A DNA stretch of 64,000 nt from Trissonchulus latispiculum (lineage: Eukaryota > Nematoda > Enoplea > Enoplida > Ironidae): the NCBI GenBank assembly GCA_030248195.1, contig JASAND010021154.1:1-64000 (forward strand), read 5' to 3'. Below are positions 40,920 through 53,305 of the stretch, piece after piece (positions within the stretch are counted from its first letter, which is position 1; each line of letters opens with the position of its first letter). The notes beneath the pieces were generated by a model, which searched no databases, was not told the origin of the DNA, and saw only the letters and a list, made by a program, of their open reading frames with translations. The translations under genes and the position numbers were made by a program.

Positions 40920-41199
40920 TTCGACCTTGCCGATCTCTGTCCTAAGGGGGTACCTTTCACCGGGAACTCCGCGCCCTACTCTTGACGATAAGTGGATTAA
41001 GGGTTCTTTAGCGTGCACTACCCCCAGCAAGGCAGCACACGGGCCCAGCAATTTAACGCCTCATCCGACCGGCGGAGCAGTGACCTAAGTTTCTTGCTCA
41101 AGGAAACAATGTAACGTCATTATGGTTAAGGCGAGAATCGAGCCTCGGACCTTTCGATCCGAAGTCCGGTGCCTTAACCATTCGGCTACACGGTCCCGA
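40920..41199 (-). mobile_element. tRNA-derived SINE
   Basis: The minus strand begins near 41198 with a tRNA-like head: A box TAGCCGAATGGTTAAGGC, anticodon-like CTTCGGA, B box GGCTCGATTCT. The tail region shares CCTTGAGCAAG with the SINE at 43503-43870. The 3' end and target duplication are unclear. Not a functional tRNA: the arms do not close properly. Confidence 0.7.
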
Positions 41200-41338
41200 G
41201 GCATCGTCACTTCGTGAAAAGTCAGAAATGTGCCCCCCTCCCCAAACGCAGCCGCTGCGCTACGAAAACAAATTCAAAACGACCCGAAATTCACCAACTT
41301 TAGCCGGCCAGTATATATCTATGGTACCTCTCTCAGCC

Positions 41339-42068
41339 TTAAGGCCGGTTCACACGGTCAAATTTTCGTCAAAAAAATTTGATCAAATTTGATCTAACTG
41401 GAAATTTGACGGAATTTGATGGTTTGCACAGTGATCAAATTGCTTCAAACATTTGATCAAATTCGCGTCAAACCATCAAACTGGATTGCTCCGTGCGCAA
41501 TAATTGTCAAATTATTTGATCAGAGAACCAATTGTATTTAGACTCACATTCACGTGACTGTGCGCTCCAGTTGAATTCTGCTTTGTACTTTTTGGTTAAA
41601 GCGTTGACATTATTTCGTGAACAAAGAAGTCATGCTGTTTTCACTGAAACATGACGTGCAGCGTACTCAACTTTATCAGGGATTATCAGGGATACGACAA
41701 ACTGTGGAATGTGAAACATCGAATTGGCCACAACAAAGCTAAAAAATTATTATATACTGCTAATAATGTTATTTAAAGCCAGTAACCAAATGAGTTAGTA
41801 CCAACATCTCCTTCGCTCAATAGAGGGCTTTAGCACAAAGTCGTTCATCTAAAAATCCCAGTACTACCATAAACGCAGCTAATTTTCGCCTACGAGACTT
41901 TGTTTGCGTGATAAAAAGTTTGAAAATTCAAAATTTCGCGCCCAATTTGGTCAAATATTTGATGCGTCAATTTCTCGTGTAAACATGCATTTTGATCAAA
42001 TTTTTATTTGTCAAAAAATTTGATCAAATTTATTTGATGAAAATTTGACCGTGTGAACCGGCCTTTAA
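41339..42068. mobile_element. TTAA-flanked MITE with GGCCGGTTCACACGGTC ends
   Basis: Inverted termini GGCCGGTTCACACGGTC (41343) and GACCGTGTGAACCGGCC (ending 42063), with TTAA on the left and TTTAA on the right. The subterminal parts are dense in TTTGATCAAATT palindromes. Non-coding. Confidence 0.8.
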
Positions 42069-43081
42069 AATAAAAACATCAGCCTTAGGTCCGCTGGTCC
42101 GCATATGTATATATTTTCCCCGACGTGACTGTACAGTAAACTCGCCAACTACAGTGGTTTGCGCAACCAGCGCAGCCTTGTCTTACACGGACATTTTACC
42201 ATTTTCTCTCGCATTATAGGGGTCCACGACGACTAACGATTGCATAACTAATCTGCAGCGAGAAAGAGCTTACCAAAAAGCGTAAGGAAAGCGGCAAGCA
42301 CTACCAAAAAATACTTCATCTGTGATCTTAAAATCAACATAAGTATTTAATGGAAACACCTGGTGCATGGACTGTTGAATTAATGCGTCTACAACAAGTC
42401 AATACATTTAGCATGAATGGGTGCCGCTGTAATTTTTTGTTTTATATCCAGGTGAGGTGGCTAAATTTTAATCTTTATGCGTTCACCCCATCGGAACATT
42501 TTATCAACCAGATGAGAACTGGCGAATGATGCGTCTATAGGTCAGGGTTGAGAGTCTCGCTCCCGGTCTCGGTCATCCAAAAGTCTCGGACTGCATAAGT
42601 ATAACGGGGATTTGGGTTGGAGAGCCCCCTCTCCCGGAATTTTTGGGGACCCCTTTTTAGAGCCCCCCCTCCAACAAACAAATCAGCACGTTTTCCATAA
42701 ACTACAGAAAATTTTTCGTTTTTGAGGTGAACGCTGTATAATGATGTTTTTATATTATAACAACAATAAGTTCTGGTTTAAACGTTTCTATCATATGTAA
42801 AATCTTAATTGGATGTTATATTATATACCGTCAAGTGCTCGGGTATACTTATGGTTAGACCTATAACACAGATTTCAGTTATATATAACCTAATTGCACA
42901 AACCACAGTGTTCACAAGGCGTCAATATGAGCCCGAGCAGAGTTGGCGCCGGGTCCGGGTACCCGCGGAGCGGTCCGGGTCCGGGTCCAACTACGTATAG
43001 GACCCGCGGGTCCGGGTACTCCGAAAGCCATGCCACAACGTTGGTTTCAAAAATAATTTCAAAGAAATTTTTGAAAACTAT
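42069..43081. other. No gene seen; includes a truncated hAT left end
   Basis: At about 42950 the sequence CAGAGTTGGCGCCGGGTCC starts a GGGTCCGGG-repeat block (to about 43020) like the terminus of the 36044-36820 element. No matching right end was found. Confidence 0.5.
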
Positions 43082-44485
43082 TTAAGGTGGTGGTTTCCTT
43101 TCGCGCACTGCTTTTGTGGTGATTCTTTGATACGCTATAACTTTCGCAATTTCGGGTGTTGGAAAGAGCTTTATACATCGTTTCAAAGCTTATTATCCGA
43201 ACATTCACATGGGCTTACGAAACTGGCAAAATGAGCAAACAAATAGCAGAAATTCTCTCACATCATCTAACAGGATGAATATAGACCAAACATTTTTGAA
43301 CATCGATTTCTCAAAACTGAAGAATCGACCAAAAGTTCTTTTTGTGCCACTATATATATGAAGGACATATATATATGGGCCGAGGGACGTTTTCCCGGAT
43401 TTGGCTCAGCAGGACTTAAAGGTCAAGAAAATCGGCCATATGTACGGTAATACGAAATTTCGCAATCGCAACTTAACACTGAGTTTTCTTGCTACTGGAT
43501 ATAAAGGTAAAGGTAAAGGTAACCCCGGAGAATTCTCCTACCCTTGTCAGGGTCTAGGGTGCCGGTGCTCATCCCCGGATACACAGCCCTTGAGCCAGGA
43601 GTGCCACCTCGAATGATGACTACAACCGTGGAGGAGGGGCCAGCTCCTCAAGGCAGATGCCCTACACGGTCTCCTGTTACCTTCCCACATGAGTGGTACC
43701 CATTTACCGACCAACTAAGGATGGATAGCTGGGTTGGCTAGAGCCCACGGCGAACCGATATGTGCTTAGTCCCTTGCTCAAGGGGATTTGTGAAAGCCTT
43801 GCGGCAGCGGGGATTGGAACCTCGGACTATCGGATCCAAAGTCGAACGCCTCAACCACTCGGCTGGCACGGCTACTGGATATGTTTTACCCAAACCAAGA
43901 AAAACGTCCCTCCGCAGAAGTACGAATTTCAATTCTGCCAAAAATCTCCGGAATCCATCGAGTAGTTTTTGAGAAATCGATGTTCGAAACAAAATAATCG
44001 CAGTTTTGCCAAAATGGTTTCTTGGTCAAATCTCTAGCTTAAAGCAATAAATTCCGGCTAATAGGCATTCATAAAATGGGTATTTGGACGCTGCATCGAT
44101 GGAGTATAAATAAGCTAAGTTTGTCCTTAACATGTGGCAGTAATTTAAAAAAAACTGATTTCCTCGAAAATGACCATTTTTTGACCCTCAAAATGGTTTT
44201 TTGCTTATACTGACTTAACCACTGGAGATAGCTCATGGTTGTAAAAGCAAAAATGTTCATTTTTGTGTCCTCTTTCCAGCCACAACAACCAATCCCGTGT
44301 CTGGACTAACTACTGGAAGAATAAGGCCAAAAACCAAAACTCTTATCTTTTGGCCTAAAAATCCGGGACTGGTCCCAGAATGTTAAAGAGCACGGAAATA
44401 GGTTATTTAGCAAGTTTTAGCTATTTACGTTAAGGATTAAAGCCGTATGAGTAAAAAAATACCCGAAAGAAAACCAGCACCTTAA
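43082..44485. mobile_element. TTAA-flanked MITE, family T1, copy b, containing a SINE
   Basis: TTAA at 43082-43085 and 44482-44485, termini GGTGGTGGTTTCCTTT and GAAAACCAGCACC. Inverted relative to copies a and d. Interrupted by the SINE at 43503-43870; without it the length is about 1.0 kb, the same as copy d. Confidence 0.9.
43503..43870 (-). mobile_element. tRNA-derived SINE with perfect 12-bp target duplication
   Basis: 368 bp flanked by GCTACTGGATAT at 43491-43502 and 43871-43882. On the minus strand the head has A box AGCCGAGTGGTTGAGGCG and B box GGTTCCAATCC, a tRNA (Leu/Ser-like) origin. The 3' tail is a run of (TTTACC) units. A Pol III-transcribed SINE mobilised by a LINE. The head is not a functional tRNA. 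Confidence 0.9.
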
Positions 44486-44601
44486 ATGGTGGATACTGGA
44501 TATGTGCTGCTTGGAATACCCTGTTCATAATGGGAGCATCCAGTCTGAGTTTTCGTACGAGACTATAGAAGTGGAAAATATATAGCAAATTATATAAACT
44601 A

Positions 44602-44915
44602 TTTTTTGACCCTAAAAACAGTTTTTTGCTTATAGTGACTTATAGTGACCACTGGAGACAGCTCAAAGGTTGTAAAAGCAAAAATGTTCATTTTCATGAC
44701 CTCTTTCCAGCCATAACAACCAATCCCGTGTCTTGTCTACCTACTGGGAGCCTAGGGCCAAAAACCAAAACTCTCATCTTTTGGCCTAAAAATATGAGAC
44801 TGGTCCCAGAATGTTAAAGAGCACGGAAATACGTTATTTCGTAAGTTTTAGCCGTTTACATAAAGGATTAAAACCGTATGAGTCAAAAATATCCGAAAGG
44901 AAGCCAGCACCTTAA
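44602..44915. mobile_element. TTAA-flanked MITE, family T1, copy c (fragment)
   Basis: The last 300 bp of family T1, in the same orientation as copy b, ending GGAAGCCAGCACC-TTAA (TTAA 44912-44915). That TTAA is also the left end of the next element. Confidence 0.8.
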
Positions 44916-47233
44916 GGGGAGGTGGGGTCGCTTTTTTGGACAATTTTTTAACCTTGGTCCATCTCCGATTTTTTTTTCATTTTTACAGATTTTGTACTCC
45001 CAATGGGTCCGCGAAACAAGACAAGTGCGTTTTGCATAATATTGCTTCTATCGTTCTATAGAGTCCTTCAAAGGTGGTCTTGACATGTGTTAAACAAAGG
45101 AAAATGGAAAAGTTACGCTAAAAAAGTTTGTGTCCAAAATATTTTTCGCTGTCTGAGAGACTCAGCTCTGAAACTTGGCACATATGTTAAGGACATGTTG
45201 TAGAGTGCAGCTATCTAGTTTGGTGCAATTCCGTTGAGTGGCTGAATTGTGGTGAATTTTTAAAAACAGAATTTTGGAAAATCAGGCGTTTTTGGACCAC
45301 GAAAAACAGGACCTAGAATGCTCTTTTGCTTGTCCTGAACGATTGGCAAGAGCTAGAGAAATGGCCAATAGCTGCACTCTACACATAAAACACGTCTTGT
45401 GAATGTATTCGCAAGTTTCTATCAACTATATATAGTAAGCTCAAAAAACTTGCCACAAAAACACCAAATTTTGGTAAACATGGCCATTTTTCATAATTTT
45501 CATATTCTTTTGATAATTTCTCACCCATTATGTGGCAAAAAGATTACCAAACTTGGCAGGTTAATATATCCATGTCTGTCACATAATATGGCCAAAACAA
45601 ATGCGTCAATATTGAACATGACTAATATGGCGGCACCTTTGACCTTCGTAGGTGGAAAATGTCAATTTTTTAAATTTTTGCAAATATAGACAAATTGGGT
45701 ATCAATCGATAGCTAATCAATGGAACAATGAGCATCTTTTTTCATAGAACTATGGGTCTAAAATGCTGTCTGTGCAAGATAACATCAGCTAAAGTTATAT
45801 ACTGGGCAGTCCTCACTCAAGCATGCATTGTGAACGCCTGGACAGCTAACCTTGAGCCGCGTCTGCACTAAAATTATTACCTTGGTAAATGCTTCAATTT
45901 GGTATATCGGTCAACCTTGTTCTCGGTCGCGTACAGTCTCCGCCTGATCTTGCAGGGCTCATCAGCGGTATTTTCAAGTTTTCCAGCTTTGAATTGAACC
46001 CGAATAACTCTGTCTCAGTTTGATATCGAACACTAATATTTTGTCTTGTTTTAAGAACATATATATAGCCATGGGGTGAAAAAAAACCCACCCCATTTTT
46101 GGGGGGAAAAACCCACCCGCCTCCTGGGTCATGGGTTGGAGATATGAGCTCCAAAACATAGCAGCTGGAAGCGCGACTCTTTCTTACCTATGTATGCAAA
46201 GATCAAGTCATTTGGTTCACTCCTGCTCATTTTGAAAATGACAACTACTTTTTGGTCCAACCATGCCAAAATTTTGCAAAAGTTTGGACCGATGTAACTT
46301 TTGACTGGGTTGGGTTAGAAAAGTTTTGCAAATATCTGCAATGATGGCAACTCTTCCTCTTTGCACACAGCCAAAATTAAACCGATCCGCTGTACCGTTA
46401 GTCTGGCACATTGCCAAACGTGGCGGGGAAAAACCCACTTTGGGGGGAAAAACCCCACCCAAATTTTTTTGAAAAATTTTTTAACAACTCAACACGGAAA
46501 CAATTCGAGACTATAGCACGGTACTATCGAGCACGCTGCGTCATCCTATGCGGTCAGATTCGGACAATTTTGCTTACCTGGCTAGCTAGGGGCTAAAAAC
46601 TTTAAAAGTGCCATTTCGCTGCTGGAGGACCCAATACAGGTACAATTGTGGATTTTAACAGCCAATTCTACGTAAAAAACCATTCTCTATACGATAGAAT
46701 AATAAGTTTTATCAAATTACATCATTTTTAGCATTTTTCAAAAATTGCCCTATGTTTATGTGTTAAACTTTATGAAACCTGGCCAGTTGATGCAGCATTT
46801 TCAACGGCACATGAGATTTCAAAAAAAGCTACTTGGATCGGGTTTTTTGGTTCATACTAACTAAAAAAGGGTTGAATTTTACACTGGAAGTGTCAGAATT
46901 GCGATAGAACAATTTTTAAGACCTGTGAGGGGTGGGTTTATTTTCCCCCCGTTTGGATTTTTTCCCCCCATTGGGGTTTTTCCCCCGCTACTTTTTGCAT
47001 TATACCGCTCTAACGGTACAACCTAGAGAAGTGCAAATAGGCTTAAAAGAAAGTTCTAAGTACGCCAAGTACGATGGTATATAAAGTTCTCAGATACCCC
47101 TTATAATAAAAAAGTTCCAGCCAAAATCCGAAAATGTGGGTTTTTTTCCCCCATGGCTATATGGGGGCATATTATGTGTGAAAATGAGCGAAATCCGTGA
47201 CTATCGATTTTTGACCAAAGTGACCCCCCTTAA
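44912..47233. mobile_element. TTAA-flanked element, family T2, copy a (about 2.3 kb with nested insertion)
   Basis: TTAA at 44912-44915 and 47230-47233. Left end GGGG..GGGGTCGCTTTTTTGG, right end CCAAAGTGACCCCCC. The subterminal ACGGATTTCGCTCATTTTCA on the right is inverted relative to the left end of 50702-51922, showing one family. A G/C-run element (46055-47165) is nested in it. No transposase ORF. Confidence 0.75.
46055..47165. mobile_element. Element with inverted TATAGCCATGGGG ends, nested in family T2 copy a
   Basis: ATATAGCCATGGGGTGAAAA near 46061 and TTTTCCCCCATGGCTATAT near 47145 are inverted. GGGGGGAAAAACCCACC blocks recur at about 46100, 46430 and 46930. Target duplication not resolved. 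Confidence 0.6.
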
Positions 47234-47480
47234 GTAATTTTAACATTAGACAGTGTTTTTAAACTCGAAAACTTGATTGCCAACATGTTTCTGGCTCCAG
47301 AATAAGGTCAATATTGAGTCTAGAAGTCCATAAAACCGTTATAAACGTGCATTTCTCGCGATAATAAACACTTTAAGCCAAAAATTTGGACTTTTTTGAA
47401 AAATGTTGCAAAATTTACCCTAAAACTACCCAATTTTTGGCCAATTTTCGCGCCTTCGGCCGGGGCGGGGGGGACCCCCA
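47234..47480. repeat. Module TTAACATTAGACAGTG..CGCGCC, copy 1
   Basis: About 245 bp nearly identical to 63590-63830 and, inverted, to 63085-63325. It contains CTTGATTGCCAACATGTTTC and ends in a GCGCC(x)TCGGC hairpin. Confidence 0.75.
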
Positions 47481-48008
47481 AAAATTTCTGGGGGAGTTTG
47501 AAAAAATGGCGGGGGATTGTTTGTTATCTCCCCCCTCCCCCAATTACACATATGTCGGTTAGCGACCGGAAATTTTTTGAAAACGTCAAATTTCAGCGAA
47601 AATTTTAAATCAATGTAAAGAAAACTAACTAACGAGGTGTGAAAACCGTATGCTTATGTGTTAAAGTCCCTAATGTTTGGGCCTAAACCTCAAAAACTGG
47701 AAGAAATTAAGTTTAAGCTAAAAATTGCTAGTCTCGGTCTCGCCCAAAAGCCGAGACTTGGCCAGTCTCTGTCTCGGTATCCTGGTCTCGGTCTCTTCTC
47801 GGTGAAATCTCGATCTCTCCCTCCCAACCCTGGTCTAGGTGGGTGACTTTTTGTGATTCTTTGGAAAAAGAAAATTTTTACCTCACCCACCCCCCACGGA
47901 AAAATTTGGTTACCCGCCCGAAAACATTTTTCAGCGGGCCCCGTTTTCAAAATCCTGGATCCGCCACTGGGGGCGGATTGGGGGTTGGGGCTGGGGCTGG
48001 GGTGGGGG

Positions 48009-48655
48009 CATAGGTGTGGCTGGACAAAAAATCTGGGGGGGGGGGGTTCCGACGGAGCATGGGGGGACCCCCATAGTTTCCTTAGGGAAGGGGGTTGGGG
48101 GAGGGTATCCCCCCCCAAAATTGTCGACCAAATTTACCCCCTCCCAGATTTTTGGACTATCCCTCCCCCCACTTTTGGCTACCCCCCCCCCCGAACCCCC
48201 AAAACCCAACAATTTTGGACCCACAAAGTTAGCTAAATTTGGTCGAAAAATGGTCATATTTGAAAAATTTTTCTAAAATTTTGGCCTAAAATCGCTTTAA
48301 AACGGTGCAAAAACGCCTAAAACGTTAAGTACAAGCCTTATTTTGATGAAAAAAGGGCTAAATTACAGAAAATTTTGCATTTTTTGGCCATTTTTTGAAT
48401 TTTCTGAGGTCCGAATTTTGGGGGGGGGGGTTCGGGGGGGGGGTACTCCCCATCACATTTCGGGGGTCGACCACCAAATTTCCGAAATTTAGCCCCCCCC
48501 CAACCAAAATTTCCAGGGAAACTATGGGGACCGACCCCTCCTATATTTTCGATTTTATGCCATTTTTGGCCACTTTTTGGCCAAAAATCTGGGGGGGGTA
48601 GCAAAAATCCGAAAATCTGGGGGGGTCCCCCCCCCCCCCCCCTAACACACCTATG
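48009..48655. mobile_element. hAT-like element with CATAGGTGTG ends and poly-G/poly-C arms
   Basis: Termini CATAGGTGTGG and CACACCTATG; flanking 8-mers GGTGGGGG and AGTGGGGG match 7 of 8. The interior alternates G8-G12 and C8-C18 runs with AAATTTTT stretches and is closely related to 62265-62960. Confidence 0.75.
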
Positions 48656-48758
48656 AGTGGGGGGGGATCAAAGCTTTGTCCTTGCGCAGAATGTGAGCTT
48701 AGAGTTAGCTAACTTTAAATTTCGTTGACCGGTCGTCACAAAGTCATCATAATTCAAG

Positions 48759-49768
48759 TTGTGGTGCTGGTTTCCTTTCGGGTATTTTTTTACTCATACG
48801 GCTTCAATACTATACATAAATGGCCAAAACTTACTAAATAACCTATTTCCGTGCTCTTTGACATTGTCGGACCAGTCCTGTATTTTTAGGCCAAAAGATA
48901 CGAAAGTTTTGGTTTTTGGCCTTGGGCTCCCAGTAAGTAGACAAGACACGGGATTGGTTGTTGTGGCTGGAAAGAGGACACGAAAATGAACATTTTTGCT
49001 TTTACAACCTTTGCGCTATCTCCAGTGGTTAAGTCAGTATAAGCTAAAAACTGTTTTTAGGATCAAAAAATGGCCATTTTTGAGGAAATCAGTTTTTTCA
49101 AAATTACTGCCACATGCTAAGGACAAAGTTGGCTTATTTACACTCAATCGATGCAGCTTCCAAATGCCCATTTTATGAATGCCTATTAGCCGGACTTTAT
49201 TGCTAGAGATTTGGCCGAAAAACGATTTTGGCAAAACTGCGACTATTTTGTTTTGAACATCGATTTCTCAAAAACTACTCGACGGATTCCAGAGATTTTT
49301 CCCAGAATCGAAATTCGCACTTCTGCGGAGGGACGTTTTTCTTTGTTTGGGCTAAAACGTATCGAGTAGCAAGAAAACTCAATCTGAATTTACGAAATTT
49401 CGTGCTACCGTGCATTTGGCCGATTTTCTCGACCGTTAACATCTGCTGAGCCAAATCGAAAAAACGTCCCTCGGCCCATATGTCCTTCATATCGTGGCAC
49501 AAAACGAACTTTTGCCAAATTCTTCAGTTTTGAGAAATCGATGTTCAAATATTTTCGGTCGATATTCAGCCTGTCAGATGTCAGTATGTTAGACAATGTT
49601 TGCTAATTTTTCGCTAATTTTGCTAGTTTCGTAAGCTCATGTGGATGTACAGACAATAAGCTTTAAAACGATGTACAAAGCTCTTTCCAACTCCCAAAAT
49701 TGCGAAATTTATAACGTTTCAAAAAAATCACCACAAAAGCACTGCACAAACGTATACCAGCACCTTAA
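48759..49768. mobile_element. TTAA-flanked MITE, family T1, copy d
   Basis: Left terminus GGTGCTGGTTTCCTTTCG (48763), preceded by TTGT where TTAA is expected; right terminus ACCAGCACC-TTAA (49765-49768). Colinear with copy a and inverted relative to copy b. Its last bases recur at about 59505, at the edge of the duplicated host repeat. Confidence 0.85.
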
Positions 49769-50012
49769 ACGTACTTAAATTTGCTTTTCGATTAGCACAA
49801 ATGTGGAAAATAGCAAACAAGTTCAGATTTATCTATTCCAATTTTTAAAAGTTCGAAATGAGCTAGGGTGCGTTTCAGAAAGCCATCTTATCTTTAGGAG
49901 TTCCTAAATTTGCAAGTTAAGAGCATAGTTAAGATTTAGACGAAGAGCTGCTAATTTAGGAGAGCTCTTAAAGTTCGCTCCTAAAATCGGAGCACGTTTT
50001 AGCACTCCTAAA

Positions 50013-50386
50013 CATAGGATAACGTGGGGGGGGAATGGGGGGGGTGCAGACCCCCCCCAGACCGACAAAAAACGGGTAGACCCCCTCAGCGAAAAGGAAA
50101 AAAGGGCAGACCCTCTCGTCCAGAAAGGAAAAAAGGGTAGACCCCTCAGCAATTTTTACTAAAAATTGCTAATTTTTTAGCAAATTTTAGCGATTTTTTA
50201 AAAAATTTCTTGAAAATCGCAAAAAATTGCCATTTTTTACTAATTTTTGGTCAAAAACGTTAAAAATTCGCAATTTTTACTATTTTCGGGGCAGACCCCC
50301 TTAAAATTTTGGAATTTTTCAGGGGTAGACCCTTCGCCGAGGTCGGGGTAGACCCCCCCCAGAATCGGACCCCGTGTTAATGTATG
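50013..50386. mobile_element. hAT-like MITE with filled/empty site evidence
   Basis: 374 bp between perfect 8-bp duplications CTCCTAAA (50005-50012, 50387-50394). Termini CATAGGATAACGTGGGG and CCCCGTGTTAATGTATG. The paralogous copy at about 59753-59770 has the uninterrupted target. Confidence 0.92.
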
Positions 50387-50701
50387 CTCCTAAACCCCCT
50401 CCCAAGTTCAAAACAGCACTGTTTGTTGTATGTTTTACCATAAATGTGATGCAATACGCAACTATAATTCCAAGAAACACATTTTAAATAAATCCGATGG
50501 ATCATATCATGAAATTTCTCAAGTTTAAAATGTTTAGTTTTCGTCACTAAACTTACATTTTTAAATAAAGATTTTTCGCCCTAATAATGGGATTAATTAT
50601 TTAGTATTTGTATATATAGCTTCAATTAATTTCAGTTAGTTATCATCAATTATTTACGTTGAAATTACCATTGAAATATGTGTTATGTATAAGTAACAAA
50701 C

Positions 50702-51922
50702 TTAAGGGGGGGGGGTCGCTTTGGGTCAAAATCGATAGTCACGGATTTCGCTCATTTTCACACACAATATAGGTACATATGTTCTCAAAAACAAGACAAA
50801 ATATTAGAGTTCGAAATCAAACGGTGGCAGAGATATTCAGCTATAAAGTTGGAAAACTTGAAAATCACTGTGATTTGCCCTCTAAGGTCATGCTGAGACA
50901 GAACGGCAGCGAAATTTGGGTCAACTAATATGGCAAATTAATTTTGTGGGTTGGCTAATATTTTAATACTAAAATGACTCCGAGATATCCAGCCAGTCGT
51001 TCACAGTACATTTTTAAATTGTGAACTGACCCTTTTTCATCTAACTGTGCCCTGAAACTTTAACTTGCTCTAACTTTCAGATACTAAATTTCAGACACAT
51101 AGTTTTATTAGAAAAGTTGTTCAGCTCATCAGTAGCTATCGAATGATACCCAATTTGTCTATATTTTGGAAATATCAAAAATTGACTTTTGTGACCTGTA
51201 AGCGATCAAAGGAGCCGACACGACAGAAAAGTTCTACCTTGAAGCATTTGCCTTTACCATAATGTCAGGCAGGCATTGAAAGTTTTATCTGCCTATTTTG
51301 GTGACTTTCGAGTGGGTAACGAGGGAGAAATTATTAAAAAACGTGAAAATTGTGCAAATGATGATTTTTGGCAAAATTAGCACATTTTGTGGCAAGTTTT
51401 TTTGAAAGCACTACAAACGGTAGAAATTTGCAACTACTGTCATAAGAATTCTGTGTATGCGTAGAGTGCAACTATCTATAAGCCATTTCTGTAGCTTTTG
51501 CCAATCGTGCAGGAGAGGCGAAAATGTTTTGCTGGTCCTGTTTTTCGTGGTACAAAAAGCACCAATTTTCCGAGATTTTGACTTTGAAAAATCGCCAGAA
51601 ATGGGACACACAAGAGAATTGTTTCAGAAGGGTCATTTGCACTCTCTGATATGTCCTTAACATGTACGACAAGGTTGCAGCGCTGTATCTTGCATACAGT
51701 GAAAAATTTTTCTGCCACAAACTTTTTAACCTAACTTTTTCATTTTCCTATGTTTAACACATGTCGAGGTCACCTTTGAAGGGCTCTACAGCACGATAGA
51801 AGCAATATTACGCAAAACGCAAGTGTCTTGTTTTGGGGACCCATGGGGACTACAAAATATGTGAAAATGAGCAAAATCGGAGATGGTCGAAAAATCGGCC
51901 AAAAAGCGACCCCCCCCCTTAA
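50702..51922. mobile_element. TTAA-flanked element, family T2, copy b
   Basis: TTAA at 50702-50705 and 51919-51922. Termini G10 TCGCTTT and AAAAAGCGACC..CC. Subterminal inverted similarity (CTCATTTTCACA and TGTGAAAATGAGC) extends about 60 bp. About 1.2 kb; non-coding. Confidence 0.85.
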
Positions 51923-52316
51923 GAGCAAACATAAGAGGGCTCGTAAATCTCAGCTGAAACTTGTGTTAGGAGCGCTCTTAGCGTTAAAATTTAAGAACAA
52001 TCTCCAAGTGGTTTTGTGAAACAGTTTAGGAGGTCCTCCTAAGAAGCTTGGAAAACCCTCTTAACTTTTGACTTAGGAGCAGCTTTATGCCTCCTTCAAT
52101 TGAATAAAGTTTCATGGCTAACGGATATCCCAACTAGTAGATGACAGTTATCTAATTCATCAACGCACATTCCGGAAAGCAGCAAGGTAACGATCTGCAG
52201 ATACTGTTCATTTCCGTAGATAGTGATGGCACCGGAATATTCAAGTCCGGCATTTTCGGAAAGGCAAACTTTACAATCTTGATTCAGTCTTGAATTCGGG
52301 TAAATACTCTTTCTAT

Positions 52317-53305
52317 TTAAGGTGGTGATTCCCTTTGGTCTCATAAAGTTTGCACCGTTATTACTCAACCATTACTTGGAGTTAAGAAGCCATTTTTATA
52401 TCAAATGCAGCTTAACATTGCTCTTTTTAATGACTACAAGGAAACTAACTTTAGTTCTTGGAAATTATTTTACTGCATTTTCGAAGTAATTTAATCTTCC
52501 AAATGTTTTGCAGACTAAGGTAAATTTTTTCGCGAGACATCGGTTATATGATTCGATACCTCCATCAAATAGCTGGGGACGATTTTTTATTTATCGTGAA
52601 ATCGCTCTTCGTTATGGAGAAATAAGCTGAAATGTGTGCGTAACCTGTATTTTGCTTACTTTTTCCAAATTTGTCAAGCGATTACTTTCGCTAGAAAGCA
52701 GTAATCGGGGCAACTAAAAAATCGTCCCTGGGTATATAAGTGCAGAACATTCTGTTAAGTAGCAGCCCTCCAGCTTGCATGGTGAATGCTCCACAATCTT
52801 TGGAAAAAAAATTGGTCGTGTTTTTGCAAAAACTACATTTTTTATGATAACAGCCTAAGGGGTAGCTGTTGGAAGACGATCATGCGTCGGATAATTTGCC
52901 CTTATGGGATCTTCAGATCGACGCCCTTAGTTTGATTTTACGGCCTGCATAGTTCAAGTAATGATGGATTATTTGATTTCTGCAAAAATGGCGAGTTTTC
53001 GACGCCAAAACAAGAAAATCGGCTATATCTCGCAGTAGAAAAAAGCTAGAACGTTGCTTTAAAAAGCAAAAATATGAAGCTCAACGAGATCTTTCAAATG
53101 AATATAGCTCATAACTGTATAGCTGCTGTCAAACGTTCAGAATTTGGGAAAAACCGCCCTGACTGGAAATCTCGCATGTTTGAATCGGGATTGCGCGGAG
53201 GGTATTAGAACGCTAAAAGAACGTATTTCGTAAAGTTTCGTCAAATTTCATCTTGATTTACGCCGCCAACCAACAGTATGTGCCCAAAGGGAATCACCAA
53301 CTTAA
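52317..53305. mobile_element. TTAA-flanked MITE, family T3, copy a
   Basis: TTAA at 52317-52320 and 53302-53305; termini GGTGGTGATTCCCTTTGG and AAAGGGAATCACCAAC. Aligns along its length with 57544-58533 (shared GGACGATTTTTTATTTAT, for example). Termini resemble family T1, so the families are related. Confidence 0.9.

Larger units (their letters stand above)
49757..52080. repeat. Host repeat H, copy 1, with two insertions
   Basis: Matches 59502-61794 outside the insertions. Contains a hAT-like insertion at 50013-50386 that the other copy lacks, and a T2 element (50702-51922) at a TTAA site where the other copy has two different elements. The repeat itself is rich in CTTAGGAG/CTCCTAA motifs in both orientations (49895-50012, 51923-52080). 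Confidence 0.85.

Noticed and set aside
41125..41198. Functional tRNA genes in the SINE heads (also 43800-43870)
   Set aside because: The A and B boxes are good but the cloverleaf does not close, and both are attached to SINE bodies; one has a 12-bp target duplication.
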